From Chrysomallon squamiferum (Eukaryota; Mollusca; Gastropoda; Neomphalida; Peltospiridae): a DNA stretch of 60,000 bases. Under the pieces are notes generated by a model. It was not told where the DNA came from. It worked only from the letters and a program-made list of their open reading frames with translations, and ran no database searches. Positions within the stretch are counted from its first letter, which is position 1, and each line of letters starts with the position of its first letter. The stretch is taken from assembly GCA_012295275.1 (NCBI GenBank), contig CM022667.1, forward strand, positions 7,366,794-7,426,793. Direction: 5' to 3'. The position numbers and the translations under genes were made by a program. Of the stretch, positions 26,977-41,300 are shown piece by piece.

Positions 26977-27742
26977 TCACACGTTGTAGGCAAAGTTGTA
27001 GTTGCTTGGCTCAGCTGGTATGGGGGGTGGTTCTGTTGGAATTGTGATTCCTTCAGTTTCTAGCAGCCGAATTTTAATTTCCATACACAGCAGCATTTCT
27101 TCCTCCTGTTTCTTTTGTTCACTTGTCATCTGAAATTTAATTTATTTTTTTAAAATTTTTATCCTTTTTCATCTCAGTTACTGTTATATCAATTTCCAAT
27201 AATTTTAACTTCACATATTCTTCTACAAAATAATTCTCTGTAATTTACAAATTATAGGTGAACATTTACATTTTAAAACAGAAAGCCAATTCTTTTGAAG
27301 TTTTCCTTTTAAAAATGTTTTACAAGTCAAGATTTACAGAATTAAAAGAAAGTGTACCTGTCGATCAATAAGTATTAATCCTAAGAATCATAATAAAAAA
27401 TAACCAAAAAAAACAAATTAATAAAATTAAATAAAATTTAATTAAAATTAAATCAAATCAAATAATATTAAATTTAATAAAATAAAAATTAAATGTGAAT
27501 AGTACCGGTTTGTCTAAAAGTGCATTAATTCCATCAGTCCAGACGTTGAACTCGTGCTCATCAGACGCCACAAAACAAAAATGTTCCTCCGAGGTGTCAG
27601 GAACCAGAGAGAAGGCAAGATTCGATGTGATGGTCTAGAGAAGAAAAACACATTTTTAGTATTAATTAACAAATTCTATAAAATAACATATTCTAAAATA
27701 AGGAAGAGAAACTGTGAGGATGACACAGAAAGATAAAGAAAT

Positions 27743-27787
<45 letters not shown>

Positions 27788-27796
27788 TTAAGAAAA

Positions 27797-27866
<70 letters not shown>

Positions 27867-29287
27867 TACTAAGAATGAGAAACAAAGATTTTGAGATAAA
27901 ATAATAGAAAAAAATTAAATTTCTGCTTTAACTGCAGGAGCTATTTTTAACTGAGAGTAAAATATGGCTTTCTAATGATGAGCAAGGTAAATCTTGCACT
28001 AGAACAATGGAGGGGAGATAACTACTCAGGTTAAACTTACTTGCTTCTTTCCCTTGTTGTCTTTGATATGTAAACAATCCTTCCCAGTCTGCAGCATTTT
28101 TATGTCAACAACTGACACTGGAAAATAAATTATAAATCATTGCATAATAACACAACAACTGACACTGGAAAAATAAGTTATAAAACATTGCATAATAACA
28201 CAATAACTGACACTGGAAAAATAAGTTTATTAAATCAATAATTGGAAAAATAGGTTATAAAACATTGCACAATAACACAACTGACACTGGAAAAATAAGT
28301 TATAAATCACTGCATAATAACACAATAACTGACACTGGAAAAATAAGTTATAAAACATTGCATAATAACACAACAACTGACACTGGAAAAATAAGTTATA
28401 AATCACTGCATAATAACACAACTGACACTGGAAAAATAAGTTATAAAACATTGCATAATAACACAATAACTGACTGGAAAAAAAATAAAACATTATAAAA
28501 TCACTGACACTGGAAAAATAAGTTATAAAACATTGCATAATAACACAATAACTGACACTGGAAAAATAAGTTATAAAACATTGCACAATAACACAACTGA
28601 CACTGGAAAAATAAGTTATAAAACATTGCATAATAACACAATAACTGACACTGGAAAAATAAGTTATAAAACATTGCACAATAACACAACAACTGACACT
28701 GGAAAAATAAGTTATAAATCATTGCATAATAACACAACAACTGACACTGGAAAAATAAGTTATAAATCATTGCATAATAACACAACAACTGACACTGGAA
28801 AAATAAGTTATAAATCATTGCATAATAACACAACAACTCAAATAACATGCTTTCTTATCATTCTACTTATTTTTACCCAATGTTTCTTTATCAGCAGTGA
28901 GTAAATAATTAATAAAAAATGTATCATTTTTACATTTCTCTGTCACAATATACAAAAAAGAAAACAGCACTACCATACTTTATTTTTAGTAAACATCAAT
29001 ACAAAAAACTAGCAAGTTTACAGGATGTATTCAGACAAAGTAAAACTAGGTAAAGATGAAGAATGGTTTTATCTGCGTATAATCACTGAGATTTTCTCTT
29101 ACATTTGTTAGGCAGTTGTTCCAGTGCTGGGGAATCACTGTCCACGCAGTCTCCGTAGTAAAAAGACTTGTAGTTTGGAGACAGTCGCCAGTACCAGTAT
29201 TTAGCTACAAGACAAATTTTAAAATATAAACAGTATTCATTTTATTATCTACACCAAAACAAGGGTGACTCAGTAACAAACGTGAAT

Positions 29288-29344
<57 letters not shown>

Positions 29345-32300
29345 CAGAATAACAGTCATACAAAACAGAGAGAAACAAAAACAAATCATCCAGGATAGTA
29401 TGTTTTATATTAAACTTTAACTTCATTTTTCATTTTCTAATGTCTGTTGCTGTTGTTATTATTATTATTATTAAGGCATTTTTGCTGTCTAAATACTTCA
29501 AGGAAAAAAATGAGTAGAAAGATGTACCTTTCATTTTCCCTCTGTTGTTGTACTTATGAAAGCGAGTACCTTCAACCATTTCATGAAACCTCTGTCGCTT
29601 GATAAGATCAATAATTTCTGGAGTTATTTTTTCTCTCAATTCACTGAAAACACACAAAGATAACTTGAATATAAAAACTATAACAATAATTTCTGGTGTT
29701 ATTTTTTATTTTTCATTGAAACACTGAAGGATGAACTTAATTATAACCACTATGACATAACAAAGCATAAATCTGACTAGTGAAATAATACACAATTATA
29801 TGTTCAGTTTTCTAAGATTACAGCCTAACATGGTACAAATTTAAATTTATATATATGGTGTCCATAATGTTAAACCACATAAATACAAATAACAAGATAT
29901 TCGTAAACTACCAACATTTTGAAAGTGAAATCTTACTTAGATCTGTCTTTTTTGTAACAACAACAAGTATGTCTGTTTTTCACCTTCTAACACCTAAATC
30001 CCCACATTAACAAATACCTGTATGCTGCTTAATTATGTTAACTCGATTACTATATCATCAGTAAACTGAAGATTAACTATATTATTACAAAATTCCAAAT
30101 TGCTATATTATTAGAATGCTCTTGATTACTATATTATTAGAATGCTCTAGATTACTTTATTAGTAGCATACTGTAGATTACTATATTATTAGAATGCTCT
30201 TGATTACTATATTAGTAGCATACTGTAGATTACTATATTATTAGAATGCTCTAGATTACTATATTATTAGAATGCTCTTGATTACTATATTATTAGAATG
30301 CTCTAGATTACTATATTATTAGAATGCTCTTGATTACTATATTATTAGAATGCTCTAGATTACTTTATTAGTAGCATACTGTAGATTACTATATTATTAG
30401 AATGCTCTTGATTACTATATTATTAGAATGCTCTAGATTACTATATTATTAGAATGCTCTTGATTACTATATTATTAGAATGCTCTTGATTACTATATTA
30501 TTACTATGCTCTAGATTACTTTATTAGAATACTGTAGATTACTATATTATTAGAATGCTCTTGATTACTATATTATTAGAATGCTCTTGATTACTATATT
30601 ATTACTATGCTCTAGATCACTTTATTAGTAGTATACTATACATTATCTATATTATTACTATGCTCTAAATCACTTTATTAGTAGTATACTATACATTATC
30701 TATATTATTACTATGCTCTAAATCACTTTATTATTAGAATGCTCTAGATTATTATTAGAATGCTCTTGATTACTATATTACTATGCTCTAGATCACTTTA
30801 TTATTAGTATACTGTAGATTATCTATATTATTACTATGCTCTAGATACTTTATTAGTAGTATACTTTAGATTATTATGTTATCAGAATGCACTTGATGAC
30901 TTTATTGTTAGCATACTGTAGATTAGCTATATTAGAATGCTCTAGATTACTTTATTAGTAGCATATTGTAGATTACTATATTATTAGAATACTCTAGATT
31001 ACTTTATTACTAGTAAACTGTAGATTAACTATATTATTAGTATGCAGTAGATTACTATATTATTAGAATACTCTAGATTACTTTATTACTAGTAAACTGT
31101 AGATTAACTATATTATTAGTATGCAGTAGATTACTATATTATTAGAATGCTCTAGATTACTTTATTAGTAGTATTACTGTAGATTACTATATTATTAGAA
31201 TGCTCTAGATTAGTTTATTAGTAGCATTCTGTAGATTACTATGTTATTAGAATGCCCTAGACTCTACTGTAGATTATCTATATTATTAGAATTCTCCAGA
31301 TTACTTTATTAATAGCATACTGTAGATTACAATGCTAGTATACTGTAGATAAATATTAGTGTACTGTAGATTAGTTAGTATACAGTAGATTACTGTTAGT
31401 ATACTGTAGATTACTCACATTATAGGCTTTGCCTGAGACTCCCATTCTTCCTTGCTCTTCTGTTCTAACTCCCAGATTTTTAAGATTTCTGTATAGGTCA
31501 GCTGATTTAATCTACTTTTCAATGCCTCAAATGTTGATGGGTGAATTTCTAATGCTCTTGTTATCTGTTCTTTGACAACCCCCAGCACCTGAAAAATAAG
31601 ACAAAGAAGGAAATATTGAAGTGTACAACTTTTTAAGACACGCACACATACACAAACAACCACATGAAAAATAGATGGAAAACAGTCACCATTGATACGG
31701 GTAGAGAGAAAAACTATTTGGAAATAACAGATGGAGAGATACTCATTTTTTTTTTAAATTTCAGTAGAGATAGTCACAGTTTAAAAATTAAAACAAAGAC
31801 AGGCAAACAGGCTAGGAACAAATGTTCAGAACAAACTTTTTGGAAGTCTTCAGAAGTGGCTTTCATTTCTCTCCAGGTTTTGTTAAGAAGCTGGATACAG
31901 GCACAGAAGAATTCTTCAAACGGTTTGTCATGACAGAAAAACATTGGGTAGAATGTCTGACCTTCCTCAGTTGCTGTGAGAAAATTTTAAAAATGAAATT
32001 CAAAAACAATATTTATACATTTGTACCCAGATTTATTCATCCATATATATGTGTTTTTTGTTCCACCTTCCAGAATATGTGTGTAGCGTGTATGTGTCCT
32101 GTGTGAAACAGAATCACGTGATCCATTGAAAAAAGCTACAAACTTTTGAAACAACCCTATATAAGCTTTTGATATGAATAAAACCAATAAACAAACAAAA
32201 CACTTGTCTTTTTATATAGAAATCCTTCATAATATATTTCAATACAAATAAATAATTATGTCATTACATATTTACTTATAAGTGGAATGTTTACAACAAA

Positions 32301-35300
32301 ATCAGATCAGGTTGTACATACGTGGTTTTCCTATTTTCAGAGTCTCACACAGAATCTTTGTCAGATAAATGCTGGCTTGAACAAACGGACAGTCATGTTC
32401 ATCAGCACGACTAGAATTCTCCAAAACAACCTGAAATCACAGAATTACTCTGTACTGAAATCTTGTGTCAGCTTTATATTCAAATAAACACTGCACATAA
32501 ACAATTCACTTCAGGAAATAAAAATAAGAAGTTATAAGCATTCATACTGGCTGATTTTACTACTGCAAAGGAAACTACTGAAAATTTACATTCCAAAAGC
32601 ATGAGAAACATGTTTAGACTGACTTCAGGAATAAAAAGAACAAAATGGTTGTATGCACTGATATTGGCTGGTTTTATTTTTTTTATTACCAAAGGAAATT
32701 CTCTAAGATCCCCCTGCCCCCCAAAGATATGTAATAATAATAATAATAGAAAAATATGAAAAACTCATTTGGAATTTTACAAATTCTAGAGCTTTTCATT
32801 TGTTCAATTTAGACTTATGTTAAGTGAAAACGTTGACAGTATTAATGAAAACAATGAGTATTAATAAAAACAGTGTCAGTATTAGTGAAAACAGTGTCAG
32901 TATTAATAAAAAGAGTGACAAATACCTTAACATAGTTCTCTCCGTGTGTTCTGGCGAAGTACAGCATCACGTCGAGTGCAAGTAAACCTGGAGGCGTCTT
33001 CGTGAAGTCTGCTGCCGGGTTGCTCTGATTCTGAAACAGTTGATAAAAACCTGAGTTAACCTGCTTACTGGATGAAAACAACTTAGTATAATTAAAACAT
33101 TTATATTAACAATAACTGAGCAAGTATGTGTCACAGGTGTGATAACAATTTTTATGATGATTAATATAATAAGATTTGCATTTATGATGAGCTCGTTATT
33201 ATTAATAAATAATTTTAAAAAGAGAACAATGATGTTATTACTAATAAATGGAATGATTATGTTTTTATTAATAAACACAAAATGAAGAACTTAGTACCTG
33301 GAATCCGAGTTTTCTGTAGTCTTTGGCGGAGCTGTGTGACTTCCTCACTGTGTTGATGTTCGGGTCCCCATCAACATCAAACGCTATCCTCCGAAGCTCT
33401 TCTATATCTTTGGAAACACGCTGTAACACAAACCAGTTTCTAGACAGCTCTTTAACAAAGTTAAAACAAATGGCTTTTAATGTATCAGAGATTAAAGTAT
33501 CTTTCAAACAAACCTGGTCATGAGGGTCAACAGGCATTTTCATCTTTTCTTCATGTAGATTCATGAGAAGAACTTGCAAGACATAGAGCTGATGTGCCAT
33601 CTCATTTCCCACACTGTGACTGCCTCGTATAACATGCTAAACATAGAAATTTTTTATTCTTTACATCAGCATAACATGCTGTATATAGAAAGTTTTTACT
33701 TTTATATCAGTATGATGTGCTGTACATAGAAATATCAATTTTTGTTGTTGTTTATGATAATAAAAGGCTATACATAGAATTTTATACTTTTTATATCAAA
33801 CAATTAAAGATTGTTACAAGTAACTTAAAGACAAACAAATTTACCCTGAATCAAGTTTGAATGCACAGTATGTTTAGAGCTCACATACAGTAAGCAGGCT
33901 AGGTTTTCAAACCACACAGCAGTTTTGTAGTTTAAAACTCAGGATATGAATGTTTAGAAACCAGACATTGCATCTATTTATAGAACATGACACTCTTGAC
34001 ATGTTTAATGTTTATCAAATAACAATGAATTTATTATGTACTGATAAAATTAACAATTAGCGAATGAAAGCCATTATTAAAACAGTTAGCACATGAAAAT
34101 ACTGACAAAGGAAATTTAAAGATACTTATTAGCCTTATTATACCAGAAACATACATGTTGTAAACAAATCATGTAAACAATGTAAACAATCTGTGTAAAC
34201 AGTTTTAAATACTCACACTTAGTATGACACTTCTCATGCTTTTGGAATGTAAATTTTCAGCAATTTTCTGAGAAAATAAAAATAAAACAAAACAGAAATA
34301 AAACATTTCTGCCCATGAAATAGAGTTTTGTTCTCTCATTCTAAACCATAATTAGTTTGTTTGGTCTGTTCATTTTCATCTAAACAGCTATATGTACTTT
34401 GAAAAACATGTCTAAAAATAATTATAGTTATTTGAAATTAGATACTCAAATAAAAATAAATAAATAATAATATTAACAATAACAATAGCAATAAAAATGA
34501 TGATAATAATCACAATAATTATAATAACAATTTTAAAACAATAATAATAACAAGAGTAATAATATTAAAACAAAAACAACAATAATAATAATAACAATAA
34601 CAACAATAATATTATTATTAAGATAACAATAAAATAACGATTGATCTCACCTTCTTTTTCTCGTGTTCTGCCTTCATGAAGAGTGCATTGATAAGTGCTA
34701 TTGCGTTTTTCTGAATGCCAGATTTTTGGCTACAAGAAAAGTGTAAGTCGGGTTCGGATGCTTTTCTTATCTGCGTGTTGTTCACATAGCGACTGGTGTA
34801 AAGTGAAGAGCATTAGTAACGTGGCTGCACGTCATTTCTCACAAAGGCACGAAAATAATATTTTAAAATTAAATAAATGTCTATATATTTTTATCTCTTT
34901 TTTACCTTTTGTTTTTTTCTAAAAATAAATTTCTAAAATTATATTCTGTCAAAAATAAATATATTTCTTTTATTAGATAAAATTGTCCAAACAGGCAACA
35001 TTTAAAAGTGATGTTTAATAAAAGTCATCAGTTATTTCAGTTAGTAATAACTTTCATATCAGTGAATATCCTGGAAACAAAACTTAGCTGTAATAAAATA
35101 TTCAAATTAATTTCATGCATTAAAAAGTGCCATAATCATTCAAACAATCCAAAACCACAGCAACAAAACATAATTCTTGAAAAACAATATAAAAATTAAA
35201 AAAAAAAAAAAACAGACAACTATTAATTGACAACAGTGCATTACTAACATATACTAATGATTGTCTGAAAAAATATATATAAAAAACACAAAATAAAATT

Positions 35301-38300
35301 AAAACATAGACAGTAACATGCTCTGTACATTGTAAACATTTGTTTTAATTTGTGCCATTACCACATGCCTCTGTGAAACCTCTGAGCAAGCCACTGAAAC
35401 TTTTCAGCATATTCACAATACACACAGCCACCAATATGTAATGTACAAATTATACTCATAGCATACATAAATATACTCACAGTAACACCATAACACACAA
35501 TTATACTCACAGTAACACAGTATACATAAATATACTCACAGTAACACTGTAACAATTAAACTCACAGTAACACAGTATACATAAATATACTCACAGTAAC
35601 ACCATATCACAATTATATTCACAGTAACACAGACTACATAAAAGCATTACAGACGAAACACCATAACTCCATTTATTTAATGTGCAAAATAACCTCACTT
35701 GAAAATCATTAATTAAATATTAAATTCATTAATGACATTTATATAAATTATAGTACTGTATATCATAAATGAAACTGAAATAAAGACTATTTAAAAAATT
35801 ATTATTTCAATTTGAGGAGACACTATAATTAAGCAAATAAAAATTTTAAGTATTAAAAATAATTAGAGACTAAAATTTAATTTTATATATTTAACTTAAA
35901 GAAAATTGTAACAAACTTTATAACAAAGAGAAATGTATTTGATAAAATCTATCTGACACCCCAGCACATGCAATGTTAAAAAACAACAACCAAAATGAAC
36001 ATGCATGTTTAATTATGAAACAAATGTGTTTTTTTCAAATCAGAAAATGAATTTTTCCAGTCTTTAAATGTTTCTGTTCATTGTATCTCTGTGAAGTGTA
36101 CAAAAGCACTAACAAGTACATGCAGACCTGGAAAAACAAAACTCACCTCTGTAGATGAGGAATAATGTTTGCTGGTGTTATCATCTGATCTACTAAATAC
36201 TGCTTTGTAGAGCTGTTAATAACAATAACAATAACAATAACAATAACAATAACAATAACAATAACAACAACAACAACAACAGTAACAGTAACAATAAAAA
36301 CAATTAAAAAACCCAATAACAATAATAATAACAACAATAACAATAACAACAATAACAATAACAGTAATAGGTTTTCAGTTTAAATATATCTAATTATAAA
36401 TTAAGAAATTAACAAGTTACTCTCATTTTTAAGACACAAATAAGAAAACAATATTTTCCACTGATGTCATATTTAGTTTTATATTGTGTGTAAATAACGA
36501 CAAAAGCAGAAACCTGTGAAGAACTATTGACTCCATTATCTCTAGAGCTGACTGCAAGCACTGGCTGTCCAAATTTGGATTAACACAGTTCACACAGTCC
36601 GCTACCTGAAACACACAGATAAAACTTTAATTTACAGTTCACAGTCTGCTACCTGAAACACAGATAAAACTTTAATTTACTCAGTTCACACAGTCTGCTA
36701 CCTGAAACACACAGATAAAACTTTAATTTACAGTTCACAGTCTGCTACCTGAAACACACAGATAAAACTTTAATTTACTCAGTTCACACAGTCCGCTACC
36801 TGAAACACACAGATAAAACTTTAATTTACTCAGTTCACACAGTCTGCTACCTGAAACACACAGATAAAACTTTAATTTACAGTTCACAGTCTGCTACCTG
36901 AAACACACAGATAAAACTTTAATTTACAGTTCATAGTCCGCTACCTGAAACACACAGATAAAAGTTTAAACAGTTTAAGTCTTTACAGATAAAAGTTTAA
37001 TTTACAGTTCAGTCTGCTTGAAACACACAGATAAAACTTTAATTTACACAGTTCACACAGTACGCTACCTGAAACACACAGATAAAACTTTAATTTACAG
37101 TTCACAATCTGCTATCTGAAACACACAGATAAAACTTTAATTTACTCAGTTTACACAGTCCGCTACCTGAAACACAGAGATAAAACTTTAATTTACAGTT
37201 CACAGTCTGCTACCTGAAACACACAGATAAAACTTTAATTTACTCAGTTTACACAGTCCGCTACCTGAAACACACAGATAAAACTTTAATTTACAGTTCA
37301 CAGTCTGCTACCTGAAACACACAGATAAAACTTTAATTTACAGTTACACAGTCCGCTACCTGAAACACACAGATAAAACTTTAATTTACACAGTTCACAC
37401 AGTACGCTGCCTGAAACACAGATAAAACTTTAATTTACAGTTCACAGTCTGCTACCTGAAACACACAGATAAAACTTTAATTTACAGTTCACACAGTTGA
37501 AACACACAGATAAAACTTTAATTTACAGTTCACAGTCTGCTATCTGAAACACACAGATAAAACTTTAATTTACTCAGTTCACACAGTCCGCTACCTGAAA
37601 CACACAGATAAAACTTTAATTTACAGTTCACAGTCTGCTACCTGAAACACAGATAAAACTTTAATTTACTCAGTTCACACAGTCTGCTACCTGAAACACA
37701 CAGATAAAACTTTAATTTACAGTTCACAGTCTGTTGAAACACACAGTCAGTTCACACAGTCCGCTACCTGAAACACACAGATAAAACTTTAATTTACTCA
37801 GTTCACACAGTCCGCTACCTGAAACACACAGATAAAACTTTAATTTACAGTTCACAGTCTGCTACCTGAAACACACAGATAAAACTTTAATTTACAGTTC
37901 ATAGTCCGCTACCTGAAACACACAGATAAAAGTTTAATTTACAGTTCACAGTCTGCTACCTGAAACACAGATAAAAGTTTAATTTACAGTTCAGTCTGCT
38001 ACCTGAAACACACAGATAAAACTTTAATTTACACAGTTCACACAGTACGCTACCTGAAACACACAGATAAAACTTTAATTTACAGTTCACAATCTGCTAT
38101 CTGAAACACACAGATAAAACTTTAATTTACTCAGTTTACACAGTCCGCTACCTGAAACACAGAGATAAAACTTTAATTTACAGTTCACAGTCTGCTACCT
38201 GAAACACACAGATAAAACTTTAATTTACTCAGTTTACACAGTCCGCTACCTGAAACACACAGATAAAACTTTAATTTACAGTTCACAGTCTGCTACCTGA

Positions 38301-41300
38301 AACACACAGATAAAACTTTAATTTACAGTTACACAGTCCGCTACCTGAAACACACAGATAAAACTTTAATTTACACAGTTCACACAGTACGCTGCCTGAA
38401 ACACAGATAAAACTTTAATTTACAGTTCACAGTCTGCTACCTGAAACACACAGATAAAACTTTAATTTACTCAGTTCACACAGTCCGCTACCTGAAACAC
38501 ACAGATAAAACTTTAATTTACAGTTCACAGTCTGCTATCTGAAACACACAGATAAAACTTTAATTTACTCAGTTCACACAGTCCGCTACCTGAAACACAC
38601 AGATAAAACTTTAATTTACAGTTCACAGTCTGCTATCTGAAACACAGATAAAACTTTAATTTACTCAGTTCACACAGTCCGCTACCTGAAACACACAGAT
38701 AAAACTTTAATTTACAGTTCATAGTCCGCTACCTGAAACACACAGATAAAAGTTTAATTTACAGTTCACAGTCTGCTACCTGAAACACACAGATAAAAGT
38801 TTAATTTACAGTTCAGTCTGCTACCTGAAACACACAGATAAAACTTTAATTTACAGTTCACAGTCTGCTATCTGAAACACACAGATAAAACTTTAATTTA
38901 CTCAGTTCACACAGTCTGCTACCTGAAACACACAGATGAAACTTTAATTTACAGTTCAGTCTGCTACCTGAAACACACAGATAAAACTTTAATTTACTCA
39001 GTTCACACAGTCCGCTACCTGAAACACACAGATAAAACTTTAATTTACACAGTTCACACAGTACGCTACCTGAAACACACAGATAAAACTTTAATTTACA
39101 GTTCACAGTCTGTTACCTGAAACACACATATAAAACTTTAATTTACTCAGTTCACACAGTCCGCTACCTGAAACACACAGATAAAATTTTAATTTACAGT
39201 TCACAGTCTGCTACCTGAAACACACAGATAAAACTTTAATTTACAGTTCACAGTCTGCTACCTGAAACACACAGATAAAACTTTAATTTACAGTTCATAG
39301 TCCGCTACCTGAAACACACAGATAAAAGTTTAATTTACAGTTCAGTCTGCTACATGAAACACACAGATAAAACTTTAATTTACACAGTTCAGTCTGCTAT
39401 CTGAAACACACAGATAACAGTTTAATTTACAGTTCAGTCTGCTACATGAAACACACAGATAAAAGTTTAATTTACAGTTCAGTCTCCTACATGAAACACA
39501 CAGATAAAAGTTTAATTTACAGTTCAGTCTGCTACATGAAACACACAGATAAAAGTTTAATTTACAGTTCAGTCTGCTACATGAAACACACAGATAAAAG
39601 ATTAAATTAAACAGTTCACACAATCTACTACACAAAACACAGAAAAAAGTTTAATTTACAACTCTAGTAAAGCACATTAATCCTTCAGAATAATTATGTT
39701 AATCATTCTAATCCTTTGAAGTGATTAACCAATAACTCTAATCCCAGAAAGTGATTAAGCAAATTGCTCTAATCTTGAGAAATGACTAAGTAAATAACTT
39801 TAATCCAGAGAAGTAATTAAGTATGTAACTCTAATAGTGATTAACAATTCTGTAAACTCACCCTCCTGATGAAGTCAGGCTCTAGAACATCCCATGAAAT
39901 AATCCCATGGTCCATCAGTGCCATAAATGACATGAGTGTCTTAGCAAGAGGCTCACCTTGACTACAGTCAGACACAAGAAAACATTCAACTGATGTTTTA
40001 TTAAAGAAAAGCTACTGACATGTGACAATGGAAAGAATTTATACTGGTTAGGAATGAAATAAAATATAAAAATTATGGTCACAATGTGCTGATTTATTTT
40101 ACTAAAATTTTAATTGAAAATAGAATAAGAATATATTATTATCATACATTTGATTATTATTATTGTATATTTTATATTTATTACTATGGTTCTTGTTGTT
40201 ATTGTTATTATTTTATCTAAGCTAATATTTAACACATGACTTTTATTTAATTATCTATCTAAACTGTAATATTAACAATACCCAGAGATAACATAGGAAA
40301 TAATCTGCCAGTTTCAAAAAACTGAAAAGCTTTAATGAAGATGAAATGAAAACATGGAGATATCAAATTTTTAAAGAAAATTATTTCAAAGGTGGCTGGT
40401 GTAATTCTAGTTATTTTCATCACTTACTACTTTCCTTCTGTTAAGAGTTTAATGATGAGGAAGTGGCCTCCCTTGTTAATGAACTCCTCTGCAAACGAGT
40501 GGTCGAGGGCAAGTTGTGCCAACTGCTGAAGAGCTTCGAACTCAACTTGTTTCTTTCCTGACTTCAAGTGTTCATGTATAGTTTGAGCCTTCTGCGTCTG
40601 AAATTCAAATTTTACTTCTTAAATAACTAACATCTGAAAATTAGTTTTAACTTTTCAATATTTAATTATTTCCCCCCATTTATATTAAAGAATAAACAGC
40701 TAATTCTGTATCGAGATTTGTGACTTGTAAAATTTAAATATAACATTTTTATCAGGACTGTTCAAAAGTAGTCTGCCTACACAAGGGTATTTTCTAAATG
40801 AAAAAAAAAAGTCTTGTTTCATATTTATAAATTTGGAGATTTATTTTATCAGTTCTGTTTAGCATAGAAGTAAATGACAGCTCACATTTTGTAAACAAAA
40901 GTGAATATTTTGATGTACTGAGAAGAAAAATTTCTTTATATAACCACAAAAATAAGAACCTGAGACTTGTTTGTTTACAAAACAAATATATAAAACTGAA
41001 ACAAAATAAACATGAGCAAAAAAATACAGTACTTTTTAAAAAAACTGAGTGTAAATTAAAGCCGAATTTATTCTAAAATTTCTTGCATGCCTGACACATG
41101 GGAAACTGATTAAGATTTTTCAGAATGAATCAAGTTGCTGTGGGTGATAAAAAAAACTCACTGGAGACTCTGTAAGCTGCAGAACATTGCCATTCTGAAT
41201 TTCATGTCGATTCTGAAATTACAAATACTGAAAAAATTTATCTAGCTAAACATTTTTTTTACTATTTTTATTATCCCAAACAAACATGAAAAACAAACAC

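Noticed and set aside
28230-28904. Open frames on both strands across the intron 18 array
   Set aside because: They are the 48-bp unit, a multiple of 3, staying open by period; the true ELMO frame is closed there by TAA.
38858-39635. Minus-strand frames with repeated [15 protein letters not shown] peptide
   Set aside because: Translation of the intron 6 minisatellite; not linked in phase to ELMO exons 6 and 7.
7492-39655. CRISPR-like arrays (direct repeats with spacers)
   Set aside because: All arrays are contiguous tandem repeats without unique spacers, in a eukaryotic genome.
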